Assembly (NCBI GenBank): GCA_045636865.1
Contig: JAZTYJ010000016.1
Coordinates: 1-64,000 of the forward strand
Origin: SIG480 sp045636865
GTDB taxonomy: Bacteria; Bacillota; Clostridia; Oscillospirales; JAAYXM01
DNA: 64,000 bases
Reading direction: 5' to 3'
Shown here: piece by piece, positions 52,744 to 60,869 of the stretch
Layout of the letters: each line of letters starts with the position of its first letter
Numbering within the stretch: position 1 is the stretch's first letter
Translations under genes and position numbers: made by a program
Notes under the pieces: model-generated
Databases searched by the model: none
Seen by the model: only the letters and a program-made list of their open reading frames with translations
What the model was told of the DNA's origin: nothing

Positions 52744-52781
52744 GAAAAGCCTTGGTATTTCAAGTAATACCAAGGCTTTTC
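52744..52781 (+). terminator. Terminator of the tRNA pair
   Basis: GAAAAGCCTTGGTATT / AATACCAAGGCTTTTC forms a 16-bp perfect stem with a 6-base loop, followed by CTTTTCTC. Confidence 0.85.
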
Positions 52782-52933
52782 CTTTTCTCTACACGGGATA
52801 CGACATTTGTTTCTATTTGTGTTTAGACGTGTTTAATCGTATCTATTTGGGCGACATTTGGTCGGCGCGCAGAAAAGAATACACAAACCGTGCAAATATC
52901 CTGTGCATTGATTCGCGCCCATTTTTATACTTC
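52782..52933. other. Non-coding junction between the tRNA pair and the sugar island
   Basis: No gene is visible. Codon style changes on the far side of this stretch. Repeated short motifs (TTTCTATTTGTG, GTATCTATTTGGGCG) occur, but I could not identify a copy of the tRNA 3' end or an integrase remnant. Confidence 0.5.
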
Positions 52934-53722
52934 TTAAAAATCTCTGGTGTATCCACAAGTCCATCCACCATCAATAGTTACGACAGATCCGGTCATGTAG
53001 CTGGCATCATCAGAAGCCAGAAAACAAGCCATAGACGCAATTTCCTCAGGAGAACCGGCACGATGTTGGGGGATGTGAGAAAGGATAGCTTCGGCCTTTT
53101 CTGCATCCGCGTAGAATAATTTTCTGGTGCCTTCAAACAGAATGGAACCTGGGGCAATAGCGTTAACTCTGATATTCAAAGGAGCAAGTTCGAGTGCCAT
53201 TGTCTTGCTTAACTGAATGACACCAGCCTTGGCAGCGGTGAACGCGCACTGCAGGCGTAACGAAACCAAACCCGTTGTGGAACCAATGTTGATAATGGAA
53301 CCTCCTGTTCCTTGTTTTTTCATCTGCAGAATCACAGGTTTGGAGCAATAATATACACCGTTCAGATCAACGTTCATGATATTTTGCCAAAGTTCGTCGT
53401 CATACTCGTAAATGGGTTTTCTTTTATCCGGACCGCCGTTAATGCCGGCATTATTAACCAAACAATCAATATGGCCATAGCGTGCAACCACTTCATCCAC
53501 CATAGCCTGTGTGCTTTCTTTTTTAGAAACATCACAAACGACTGCGTAAGCTTTGCCATTTTCCGCTTCAATCAAATCAACTACCCTGTCCAGCTCTTCC
53601 TTTATAATTCCTGCTACGATGACAATTGCACCATTTCTTGCAAATTCCAAACACATTGCGCTTCCAATGGCGCCGCCTCCACCGGTTACAATGACCACTT
53701 TGTCTTTTAAATTGACGTTCAT
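52934..53722 (-). CDS. SDR-family oxidoreductase with catalytic Tyr replaced by Phe
   Basis: 262 aa. The Rossmann motif VTGGGGAIGSAMCLEF, NNAGIN near 90 and the C-terminal GSVVTIDGGWTCGY are standard for classical SDRs of the glucose dehydrogenase / 3-oxoacyl reductase kind. Ser148 and Lys165 of the active site are present, but the position of the catalytic tyrosine, 13 residues after the serine, is Phe161 (CAFTAAKAG). It may be inactive or bind a substrate rather than turn it over. It is transcribed leftward from a promoter at 53843-53815 with a LacI-type operator, divergent from the island's plus-strand genes. Confidence 0.85.
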   Translation of the reverse strand: MNVNLKDKVVIVTGGGGAIGSAMCLEFARNGAIVIVAGIIKEELDRVVDLIEAENGKAYAVVCDVSKKESTQAMVDEVVARYGHIDCLVNNAGINGGPDKRKPIYEYDDELWQNIMNVDLNGVYYCSKPVILQMKKQGTGGSIINIGSTTGLVSLRLQCAFTAAKAGVIQLSKTMALELAPLNIRVNAIAPGSILFEGTRKLFYADAEKAEAILSHIPQHRAGSPEEIASMACFLASDDASYMTGSVVTIDGGWTCGYTRDF

Positions 53723-53790
53723 ATGACTTCTCCTTTACAATTTAATGCAATTAAAAATCGCGAACGATCACGCATAATATTTTCTGCAAA

Positions 53791-53806
53791 TCCGTAATCG
53801 GTTCCG
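53791..53806 (-). promoter_or_regulatory. LacI-type operator 1, SDR side
   Basis: On the minus strand CGGAACCGATTACGGA lies just downstream of the SDR promoter's -10 (TTGACT 53843-53838, 17 bases, TACTAT 53820-53815). It is nearly identical to operator 2. Confidence 0.6.
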
Positions 53807-53867
53807 TTTTCTGAATAGTATCATATACGAAGAAAAAAGTCAATATCAATGTCTGAAAAAAGAAATA

Positions 53868-53896
53868 TTGACAAAGAAATTGCTGTGTGATATTAT
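53868..53896 (+). promoter_or_regulatory. Promoter of the plus-strand sugar operon
   Basis: TTGACA at 53868-53873 and TATTAT at 53891-53896 have 17-base spacing. Confidence 0.7.
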
Positions 53897-53911
53897 AAAC
53901 GCGTAAGGTTA

Positions 53912-53927
53912 CGAAACCGATTACGTA
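53912..53927 (+). promoter_or_regulatory. LacI-type operator 2, operon side
   Basis: CGAAACCGATTACGTA sits about ten bases past the expected start of transcription. The core AACCG-ATT pattern is like LacI/CcpA-family sites. Operator 1 differs at two of 16 positions. Confidence 0.6.
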
Positions 53928-53953
53928 CTATAGAATGTAAGAAGGAAAACGAT

Positions 53954-54667
53954 ATGAAAATAAGATGGCTTGGACAGGCAGGTTTTTTAATTTGTTTATC
54001 AAATGACAAGCAGATCGCTATTGATCCGTACCTGGGTGATTCCTGCAGAAAACTTGTGGGCTTCCGAAGGATGGTGCCGGCACCTGTGAATATACAGGAA
54101 TTTGATGTAGACTATTTGTTCATCTCTCACGAACATCCGGATCATCTGGATGTAGATCTTTATGATGCTTTACTGAAACGTCCCAAAACGCAGATTTTCG
54201 GTAATGAACCGTGTAAAGTCTTTCTTGACCAAAACGGGCATGATGCAGAAAAAATGCAGATTTTATGTCCCGGAGAAACAGTCAGTTTCGACGGTTTTTC
54301 CGTAAAAGTGATGAGAGCAGACCATGGCCCTGCATGCCCCGGCGCTCTGGGATTTTTGTTTGATTTCGAGGGAACTACGGTATATTTTGCCGGAGACACT
54401 GCATATACGCCCGAAATGCTGAAAGAAGCATACGAAGCAAAACCGCAGATCGCTTTACTTCCGATTAATGGCGCGTACGGAAATCTTGGCTCTGAAGAGG
54501 CGGCATGTTTAGCCGCGGATATCAATTGCGAAAAAGTGATTCCCTGCCATTTCTGGATGTTTGTGGAGCACGGCTCCAATCCCCTTGAGTTTTCAGAAAA
54601 AATGAAGGAATTTGCCCCTCAGGTGGAGGTTTGCTTCCTTAGTGTGGGAGAAGAACTGGAGATTTAA
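53954..54667 (+). CDS. UlaG-like metallo-beta-lactamase-fold hydrolase
   Basis: 237 aa. The metal motif ISHEHPDHLD (HxHxDH) is at about residues 56-65, DHGPACPGALGFLF carries the next histidine, FAGDTAYTPEM the bridging aspartate near 145, and PCHFWMFVEHGSNP the last histidine. The nearest functional group is the L-ascorbate-6-phosphate lactonase type, which opens phosphorylated sugar lactones. It is the first gene of the plus-strand island operon, 27 bases past operator 2. Confidence 0.82.
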   Translation: MKIRWLGQAGFLICLSNDKQIAIDPYLGDSCRKLVGFRRMVPAPVNIQEFDVDYLFISHEHPDHLDVDLYDALLKRPKTQIFGNEPCKVFLDQNGHDAEKMQILCPGETVSFDGFSVKVMRADHGPACPGALGFLFDFEGTTVYFAGDTAYTPEMLKEAYEAKPQIALLPINGAYGNLGSEEAACLAADINCEKVIPCHFWMFVEHGSNPLEFSEKMKEFAPQVEVCFLSVGEELEI

Positions 54668-54677
54668 CAGAGGAAGA

Positions 54678-54788
54678 AACGCAAACGTTACCGGTGCCTT
54701 ATCTGTTACACGTTTGGGAACGGCACCTGCAATGCCTTACAAAAGCGAAGTAGACGCGTTATATCAAACAATCAGTAATAGTCTGTGA
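54678..54788 (+). pseudogene. Remnant: C-terminal end of a PfkB/ribokinase-family gene
   Basis: Immediately after the metallo-hydrolase stop, a frame with no start reads NANVTGALSVTRLGTAPAMP and runs 37 codons to a TGA at 54786. The ALSVTRLG-P-x-MP pattern is the C-terminal end of PfkB sugar kinases. The rest of the gene is missing. A complete PfkB kinase lies at 55786 in the same operon but has a different C-terminus, so this is a leftover of a second or replaced kinase. Confidence 0.65.
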
Positions 54789-54805
54789 GTAAAGGAGTGA
54801 GAAAT

Positions 54806-55312
54806 ATGACAATGTATCCTTTAGGTGTAAGAAGAGACGGTTCGTATTATACGCGCATTGAATGGGCAACTCATACAGAGACAGATCCCACTTTCTGGGT
54901 GGTGAATCTGATCCGCGATGATTTGGAGCGTAATGGCGGCACTTGGGGTGCTAATACATATGGCCCCGCAATCGCAGTTTTAAGTTTCTTTGGAGAAAGT
55001 CAAAAGATCAGTAAAATCCGTATTTTCCGCAATGTAGGCTTGGATATCAGCATCCTGGAGGAACTGGCAAAAGCGATTGATATTTATGTAAGCAATACAG
55101 ATGAGCCCAGAAAACTGCGCCGTAAGGAAGACAAAATCGATGATGTTCCCTGGACCTTTGTTAAGCATGTAGAAATTGAAAAGGCAGAAGGCTGGCAGGA
55201 TGTAGAACTGGACGAACCTGTAGAAGCCAAGTATGTACGCTTTGACCTTCTGGAGAATCAAGGAACTGAGATTCCTTGGACGGAGATCAGCGAATTTAAG
55301 ATTTACCCGTAA
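54806..55312 (+). CDS. Discoidin-like (F5/8 type C-like) beta-sandwich protein
   Basis: 168 aa, starting at ATG 54806 after AAAGGAGTGAG. The pattern of alternating strands, with AVLSFFGESQKISKIRIFRNV, WQDVELDEPVEAKYVRFDLLE and a C-terminal WTEISEFKIYP, resembles galactose-binding-like discoidin domains. These usually bind sugars or other ligands. No signal peptide is present, so it is a cytoplasmic stand-alone domain, which is unusual. It sits between the kinase remnant and the cupin gene. The function is unknown. Confidence 0.62.
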   Translation: MTMYPLGVRRDGSYYTRIEWATHTETDPTFWVVNLIRDDLERNGGTWGANTYGPAIAVLSFFGESQKISKIRIFRNVGLDISILEELAKAIDIYVSNTDEPRKLRRKEDKIDDVPWTFVKHVEIEKAEGWQDVELDEPVEAKYVRFDLLENQGTEIPWTEISEFKIYP

Positions 55313-55345
55313 TTTAATAGATATTAAATATTAAGGAGATTCGAA

Positions 55346-55795
55346 ATGAAGAAAAAATGGACATTGATAAATGCCGAAAATGTGGTTCCGTTTGTATGCG
55401 ACGAAACTTATAGTTCCAAGCAGTTGACCGGAGATGAGATGGCCGGATATCCGGTTCTGAACATCAACGAAGGAACATTAAAAGGTGGCTGCCGCACCGG
55501 TGGCGGCGCACATGAAGACACAGAGATTTATTACGTTGTAGAAGGCAGTGGTATTCTGTGGTTGGATGATGACAGCATTCCCGTAAAACCCGGAGACATC
55601 ATCGTTATTCCCCCTCATGTCTATCATTGGATTGACAACTCCATGAATAAAGAGGATTTTAAACTGTTTACCTTGTGGGGACGTCAGGAAGATAACGAGA
55701 CTTATTTTGTGCGCAAGAACGCCTGGGGAACCTCTATGAGATACGTGGATGAAAAATATCTCGAGAAAAGAATGGAGCAAAAGGAATGCGAATAA
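55346..55795 (+). CDS. Cupin-domain protein, possibly a sugar isomerase or binding protein
   Basis: 149 aa single cupin. Motif 1 is GGGAHEDTEIYYVVEGSGILW at about residues 52-72, with metal-binding His and Glu, and motif 2 is PGDIIVIPPHVYHWIDN near 93. TAAGGAGAT precedes the ATG. Small cupins in sugar operons are often epimerases or isomerases of phosphorylated or free sugars. Its end overlaps the kinase start by ten bases, so the two are coupled. Confidence 0.8.
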   Translation: MKKKWTLINAENVVPFVCDETYSSKQLTGDEMAGYPVLNINEGTLKGGCRTGGGAHEDTEIYYVVEGSGILWLDDDSIPVKPGDIIVIPPHVYHWIDNSMNKEDFKLFTLWGRQEDNETYFVRKNAWGTSMRYVDEKYLEKRMEQKECE

Positions 55796-56706
55796 CAGTG
55801 ATCGGCGATCTGCTTTATGATTGCTTTATCTGGACCGATCGTCTACCACGAGTAGGAGAAACAGTAACCGGCTATAAGAGTGGTTTTTTTGCAAGCGGTA
55901 AAGGTGGGAATCAAGCCGTTCAAGCAGCACGCTTGGGTGCTGACGTTTATATGATCGGTAAGGTTGGTTGCGACGAGCGTGGCAAGATTCTCTTGGATAT
56001 GTTAAGAGAAAACGGTGTCCATACGGATTTTGTGTTCGAAGATCCTGCCGAGAGCACAGGCACAGACTGTGTGCTGGTAGACCGTCAGGGACATAATGCC
56101 ATTGTAGTAGCACCTTTGGCCAATTGTAAAATAACAGTGGAGGAAATTCGCAGCGCACGGGAATTGATTGCGAGCTCAGACATTCTGTTGAGCCAGCTTC
56201 AAATCAATGAGGAAGCCATCACCGAGGCTCTTTCTATTGCACACGCGGCAGGTGTAACTACTGTATTAAATCCTGCCCCTGCCCGCGAGATTCCTGATGC
56301 GTATTATGACCTGGCGGATTATATTACCCCTAATGAAACCGAGGCGGAGTTTTTTACCGGCTGTTATCAGGCAGAGCATAGCTTTGAAGAGTGGAAAGCT
56401 CTGACCATTGATGCGTATCGAAAAAAAGGTGCGCGAAACGTGATTATTACACTTGGCGCAGAAGGCGCATTGTGCGCCAGTAAACAAGAAACATTCTGCG
56501 TACCTGCATTTCCAATAAAGGTAGTGGATACTACTGCTGCAGGTGATTCTTTCAACGCCGCTTTCTGCGTGGGGTTGGCTGCAGGAATGTCTGTAGCTGA
56601 AGCTATTCGTATGGGTTGCGCAGCAGGTGGACTGACGGCATCCAAAGAAGGGTCTGTCCCTTCTTTGCCGGACAAGTGTGCAGTGGACGCATTATTGCAC
56701 AGGTAA
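55786..56706 (+). CDS. PfkB-family carbohydrate kinase (ribokinase-like)
   Basis: 306 aa. The N-terminal signature GKGGNQAVQAARLGADVYMIG is near residue 38, where ribokinases read GGKGANQA. The C-terminal VVDTTAAGDSFNAAFCVG with the catalytic aspartate is near 247. It should phosphorylate a free sugar or sugar alcohol using ATP; ribose, deoxyribose or a keto-sugar are typical. It precedes the aldolase deoC by 41 bases, so its product may be the aldolase substrate. Confidence 0.88.
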   Translation: MRITVIGDLLYDCFIWTDRLPRVGETVTGYKSGFFASGKGGNQAVQAARLGADVYMIGKVGCDERGKILLDMLRENGVHTDFVFEDPAESTGTDCVLVDRQGHNAIVVAPLANCKITVEEIRSARELIASSDILLSQLQINEEAITEALSIAHAAGVTTVLNPAPAREIPDAYYDLADYITPNETEAEFFTGCYQAEHSFEEWKALTIDAYRKKGARNVIITLGAEGALCASKQETFCVPAFPIKVVDTTAAGDSFNAAFCVGLAAGMSVAEAIRMGCAAGGLTASKEGSVPSLPDKCAVDALLHR

Positions 56707-56747
56707 GTCTGTCAACAAAAATATAAATAATATGGAGGAACTTAGTT

Positions 56748-57422
56748 ATGAAAATTAGTCGTTATTTTGATTCTGCAGTATTAAAGCCCAATATGTCCGA
56801 GGAAGAAGTTAAGGCAGCGATTCAATTAGGCATCGATTATGACTCCTACTCCGTTTGTGTAAGACCATGTGATATTGATTTGGCACTTGAGATGTGCAAA
56901 GGAACCAACACTGTGGTCAGCTGCGTGCTGGATTTCCCCCACGGAGACAGTACAGCGGAAGGAAAAGCAGCTTTGGCTGAAATCTATGCAGCGAAGGGCG
57001 TCGCAGAGATTGATATGGTTATGAACTATGGCTACGCCCGCTCCGGCAAATGGGATGAGGTAAAGCGCGGCATCGAAGGTGTTGTAAAAGCGGCAAAGAA
57101 ATACAATGTGGGCGTAAAGGTTATCTTTGAAAGCTGTGCATTAACGATTGAAGAAATCAAAAAAGCCACTGATATCTGTATTGAAGCAGGTGCTGACTTT
57201 GTAAAGACCTCTACAGGTTTTGCAGCTTCCGGTGCCAGCGAGGAAGCTGTACAGGCAATGCTTGATGCCTCTGCAGGTCGCATCAAGGTAAAACCCTCCG
57301 GTGGCATTCGCAACTATGAAACTGCAAAGAAGTACGTAGATATGGGAGCAGATCGTCTGGGCATCGGCTTCAGTTCTGCAAAGGCAATCAGCACTGGTGA
57401 GGAATCCCCGGATACATATTAA
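56748..57422 (+). CDS. deoC: Deoxyribose-phosphate aldolase
   Basis: 224 aa class I aldolase. All catalytic residues are in place: Asp89 in AEIDMVMNYG, the Schiff-base Lys153 in FVKTSTGF, and Lys182 in KVKPSGGIR, with the phosphate-binding serines in GFSSAK near 208-211. The usual reaction is 2-deoxyribose-5-phosphate to acetaldehyde and glyceraldehyde-3-phosphate, although the family accepts other substrates. ATGGAGG precedes the ATG. It follows the PfkB kinase. Confidence 0.9.
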   Translation: MKISRYFDSAVLKPNMSEEEVKAAIQLGIDYDSYSVCVRPCDIDLALEMCKGTNTVVSCVLDFPHGDSTAEGKAALAEIYAAKGVAEIDMVMNYGYARSGKWDEVKRGIEGVVKAAKKYNVGVKVIFESCALTIEEIKKATDICIEAGADFVKTSTGFAASGASEEAVQAMLDASAGRIKVKPSGGIRNYETAKKYVDMGADRLGIGFSSAKAISTGEESPDTY

Positions 57423-57586
57423 TTCGTGTGATTATTGACTAACTTTAACTGGGCGCCTGATGTAAATGTAACGTGATGCATAGTGAAATATACTGTTTTG
57501 ATAAAAAGCAGGTTTTAAAAGTTACAAAAAGTCCGGTATGGTAATAAGCTCAGTTAATAATTGATTATGCAACAGGAGTGTATATA

Positions 57587-58648
57587 ATGAAAGCATTTGT
57601 GATTCAGGAACCCGGTCGGGTAGAAATGATAGAGGTGGAAAAACCCATTCCAGCTCCGGATGAGGCTATAATCAAAGTAGCTCATGCCGGTATATGTGCT
57701 ACAGATCTTGCAATACTTAGCGGTGATATGTCTCTGGTGCGCAACGGAAGTATCCGGTACCCTGTTCGTTTCGGGCATGAGTGGTCCGGTGTAATTGAGG
57801 CTGTTGGCGCAAACGTTACAGATTTTCAACCGGGAGATCGCGTAATTTCAGAAAGTGGTGTTACTTGCGGTAAGTGTGAGTTTTGTCGCGAGAAGCAATG
57901 GTCGAAATGTCAGAACACCTGGTCTCTAGGAACGATCAACTGCTGGGACGGCAGCTTCGCCGAATATATGCATATGCCCGTTCGACATTTGCATAAGATC
58001 CCCGATTCTATCTCTTTGCAGGAAGCAGCACTGGTTGAGCCTGCCTGCATTGCTCTGGCAGGCGTAACCGAATGCAATGTTGAACCCGGAAAGAACGTGC
58101 TTGTTGTTGGCACCGGAGCTATTGGTATGATTGCCGTTGCACTTTCCAAGTATTATGGTGCGGATGTTGTTCTGAGTGGCCGCTCCGATGAAAAACTCGA
58201 GATTGGCAAGAAAATGGGTGCAGATGTTGTTCTGAATGTAACAAAAGAGTCTCTCGGGGAATATATCAGTCGCCAGCCTGATGGCTTCGGCTTCGATGTA
58301 ATCATTGAGACTTCCGGAAATATTGACACCATTCCGGAGTGCTTAAAAGTTGCAAAATATGGTGCAAAAGTTGGCTTGATTGGATTTTATGAAAAAACAG
58401 TTCCTAACTTTGAAATCGATGATATAGTTATGAAGTCATTGAGTGTGAACGGTATTATGGGCAGATTTGGTATGCCGAAAACAATGCTATCAATTTTGCA
58501 GACAGGAAAAATTGATTTAAAGCCACTGATCACGCATGAGATCCCCTTTGAAGAAACAGGAGACGCAATGCAAAATATAGGTCGTTTCGGAAGAAATCGC
58601 ATCAAGCTGATGGTGAACATTTCCCAAACCGCTGAAAAAGGGGTATAG
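57587..58648 (+). CDS. Zinc-dependent medium-chain alcohol/polyol dehydrogenase
   Basis: 353 aa, starting at ATG 57587 after CAGGAGTG. The catalytic zinc ligands are Cys37 in AGICATD, His64-Glu65 in GHEWSG and a Glu in LVEPACIAL. Structural zinc cysteines are C94, C97, C100 and C108. The NAD-binding VLVVGTGAIGMIAV is near 170. The family includes sorbitol, xylitol and threonine dehydrogenases, which fits oxidation of a sugar alcohol to a ketose. A 164-bp gap separates it from deoC; no strong promoter was found in it. Confidence 0.9.
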   Translation: MKAFVIQEPGRVEMIEVEKPIPAPDEAIIKVAHAGICATDLAILSGDMSLVRNGSIRYPVRFGHEWSGVIEAVGANVTDFQPGDRVISESGVTCGKCEFCREKQWSKCQNTWSLGTINCWDGSFAEYMHMPVRHLHKIPDSISLQEAALVEPACIALAGVTECNVEPGKNVLVVGTGAIGMIAVALSKYYGADVVLSGRSDEKLEIGKKMGADVVLNVTKESLGEYISRQPDGFGFDVIIETSGNIDTIPECLKVAKYGAKVGLIGFYEKTVPNFEIDDIVMKSLSVNGIMGRFGMPKTMLSILQTGKIDLKPLITHEIPFEETGDAMQNIGRFGRNRIKLMVNISQTAEKGV

Positions 58649-58737
58649 GAATTGTGTGAAGCAGAAGAATTCATTTCTGCATTTTATTGAATTCTTTTGA
58701 ATTTTGCATAATATTAAGAGCAGGTGAGGATTTTACA

Positions 58738-59769
58738 ATGAAGGAACATAAATATTTACAATGGCTTAGCAGCCAGACCGATTCTATTTACTGGCATGAC
58801 TCTGCTATTTATGCAGAGCAGCAAGAGGCGTTTTATAACGGCGCTGTGGGTATGACAACCAATCCTTTTCTGGTTCAATCAACATTGAACAATGACCAGG
58901 GCTTTTGGAGTGAACGTTTAAAAAGCCTTCCAAAAGATTTAACAGGTAATGCAAAAGCCGAGGCATTAGAACAGGTGGTTACAGGTTTTTATGCGCAGGA
59001 GGTATCCCCTATTTACAAAATGGGAATCAGCGGCAAGGGATATGTATGTGCCCAGACCAACCCAAATAAAACCGGTGATGCGGAGTATATGATTGCTCAG
59101 GCTAAGAAACTGGCTTCAGGGGCTCCCAATATTGTGGTAAAGGTTCCTGCAACCAATGCGGGAATTAAGGCTTATGAAGAATGTGTGGCTTGCGGTCTGA
59201 ACATGGCTGCAACAGTCAGCTTTACCGTGCCGCAGGTGTTGGCTGTAGGTGAAGCTGCCCAGAGAGGTAAAGAACGAGCCAGAGCAGCGGGCATTAAGCC
59301 GGGCCTTACGGTTGCGGTATTGATGGTTGGTCGTCTGGACGATTACCTTCGCGACGTAGCGCAGGACTCTTGTGCAGACGTAAAGGAATCCGATATCATA
59401 CAGGCCGGTATTGCCTGCATCAAGAAGGCGTATAAAATTTTCAATGAACGTGGATATGATACCTATTTGATGCCTGCCGGCTGTCGCGGAGCAAATCAGG
59501 TTATTGAGCTTGCCGGTGCCAAGATGATTTTCTCTATCGCTCCCAAAATTGCGGCGATGATCCCCGTTGATACCCCATGCGAAGAGCGAATTAACATTCC
59601 CGTGGCACAAGATGTAATTGACCGTCTGATGTCAATGCCGGAATTTCGAAAGGCTTATGAAGTCGACGGCATGACTCGCCAGGAGTTTATTACGTTCGGC
59701 TCTGCCAACCGTACAACAGATCAGTTTATAAATGATGGCTGGGCTCCGTTGTTAAATTATCAGTATTAA
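58738..59769 (+). CDS. Divergent transaldolase/FSA-family aldolase
   Basis: 343 aa, starting at ATG 58738 after GGTGAGG. Family features are the Asp21 in WHDSA, MTTNPFLV at 39-46, the Schiff-base Lys135 in VVKVPATNAG, and CRGANQVIELAG for phosphate. Aligned by eye, the catalytic glutamate of transaldolases (E. coli TalB Glu96) is a glutamine here (Gln106 in CAQT), as in fructose-6-phosphate aldolase. The TalB Phe178 / FSA Tyr131 position appears as Met in VLMVGR. It may therefore cleave rather than transfer. Confidence 0.85.
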   Translation: MKEHKYLQWLSSQTDSIYWHDSAIYAEQQEAFYNGAVGMTTNPFLVQSTLNNDQGFWSERLKSLPKDLTGNAKAEALEQVVTGFYAQEVSPIYKMGISGKGYVCAQTNPNKTGDAEYMIAQAKKLASGAPNIVVKVPATNAGIKAYEECVACGLNMAATVSFTVPQVLAVGEAAQRGKERARAAGIKPGLTVAVLMVGRLDDYLRDVAQDSCADVKESDIIQAGIACIKKAYKIFNERGYDTYLMPAGCRGANQVIELAGAKMIFSIAPKIAAMIPVDTPCEERINIPVAQDVIDRLMSMPEFRKAYEVDGMTRQEFITFGSANRTTDQFINDGWAPLLNYQY

Positions 59770-59808
59770 ACTTTTAAAGTTCTAAAAAATTTTCAGGAGG
59801 ATGTTCAA

Positions 59809-60708
59809 ATGTATAAAGTTGGTTTTGTAGGTCTCGGTATTATGGGTCTTCCAATGTGCAAGAACTTGCTGAAAGCAGGCTATGAGGTTACTGCGTTTGA
59901 TCCTTACGCAAAGGCTGCACTTGACGATGCAGTAGCTTGTGGTGCTACTCGCGGCGAGAGCAATGCAGACGTAGCAAGCAAGAGTGATGTTGTAATCACA
60001 ATGGTTCCCAACTCTCCGCATGTAAGAGCTGCTGTTCTTGGCGATGGAGGTGTTCTTGAGGGCGCGAAAAAAGGACTCGATATCATTGATATGAGCTCAA
60101 TTGCACCGCTTGAATCAAAGGCTATTGCCGAAGAGTGCGCAAAGCACGGCGTGAATATGATGGATGCACCGGTATCCGGTGGCGAGCCGAAAGCGATTGA
60201 CGGTACTCTTTCCATTATGTGCGGTGGTTCCAAGGAATTGTTTGATAAATACTACGACCTTCTTCTTGTGATGGGCAGTTCTGCGGTACACTGCGGTGAT
60301 ACCAATGGCTCCGGCAACACGGTAAAGCTCGCTAATCAGATTATTGTCGCCGTGAACATTGCAGCATGCTCGGAAGCATTTTCACTTGCTATGATGGCGG
60401 GCGTAGATCCTCAGAAGGTATTTGACGCAATTCGCGGCGGTCTTGCAGGCAGCACCGTAATGAATGCCAAGGTTCCGATGATGATGGACGGTAACTTCAA
60501 GCCCGGTTTCCGCATTGATCTGCACATTAAGGATCTGAATAATGCTTTGGATACAGGTCATGGCTTGGGCACTCCGCTTATGCTTACCTCTCAGGTTCAG
60601 GAGATGATGCAGTGGTTGCACAATAATGGTTGCGGCAACGATGACCACAGTGCGATTCTAAAGTTCTATGAGAAACTTTCCGGTACAGAAGTGCGTTCAG
60701 CTGATTAA
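59809..60708 (+). CDS. Beta-hydroxyacid dehydrogenase, GarR-like (tartronate/3-carbon semialdehyde reductase)
   Basis: 299 aa. The N-terminal GFVGLGIMGLPMCKNLLKAGY, the substrate-binding DAPVSGGEPKAIDG near 125, and NGSGNTVKLANQI with the catalytic lysine near 170 are diagnostic of the 3-hydroxyisobutyrate / tartronate semialdehyde reductase family. With the glycerate kinase at 63163 it would convert tartronate semialdehyde to D-glycerate; sulfolactaldehyde reductases belong to the same family. CAGGAGG precedes the ATG. Its codons look closer to the host style than those of its neighbours. Confidence 0.88.
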   Translation: MYKVGFVGLGIMGLPMCKNLLKAGYEVTAFDPYAKAALDDAVACGATRGESNADVASKSDVVITMVPNSPHVRAAVLGDGGVLEGAKKGLDIIDMSSIAPLESKAIAEECAKHGVNMMDAPVSGGEPKAIDGTLSIMCGGSKELFDKYYDLLLVMGSSAVHCGDTNGSGNTVKLANQIIVAVNIAACSEAFSLAMMAGVDPQKVFDAIRGGLAGSTVMNAKVPMMMDGNFKPGFRIDLHIKDLNNALDTGHGLGTPLMLTSQVQEMMQWLHNNGCGNDDHSAILKFYEKLSGTEVRSAD

Positions 60709-60869
60709 GATATGCATTGATTCTGTGCGCTGAATTTAAATGAACCAAAAATAGCCGCTACATTTGAAGCAGAGTAACTGTCCCAATATGTGGTGGCTAC
60801 TTTTGTAACTTCTTTCAAAAACAAACTACCAATTTGAAACTGTATTAAAGTGCAAGGAGGGAACTTGTC

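Noticed and set aside
52782..52933. Integrase or attachment-site remnant beside the tRNA pair
   Set aside because: No frame resembles a recombinase, and I could not find a second copy of the tRNA 3' end within the window.
54785..54805. GTG at 54785 as start of the discoidin-like protein
   Set aside because: It overlaps the stop of the kinase remnant and lacks a ribosome-binding site; ATG 54806 follows AAAGGAGTGAG.
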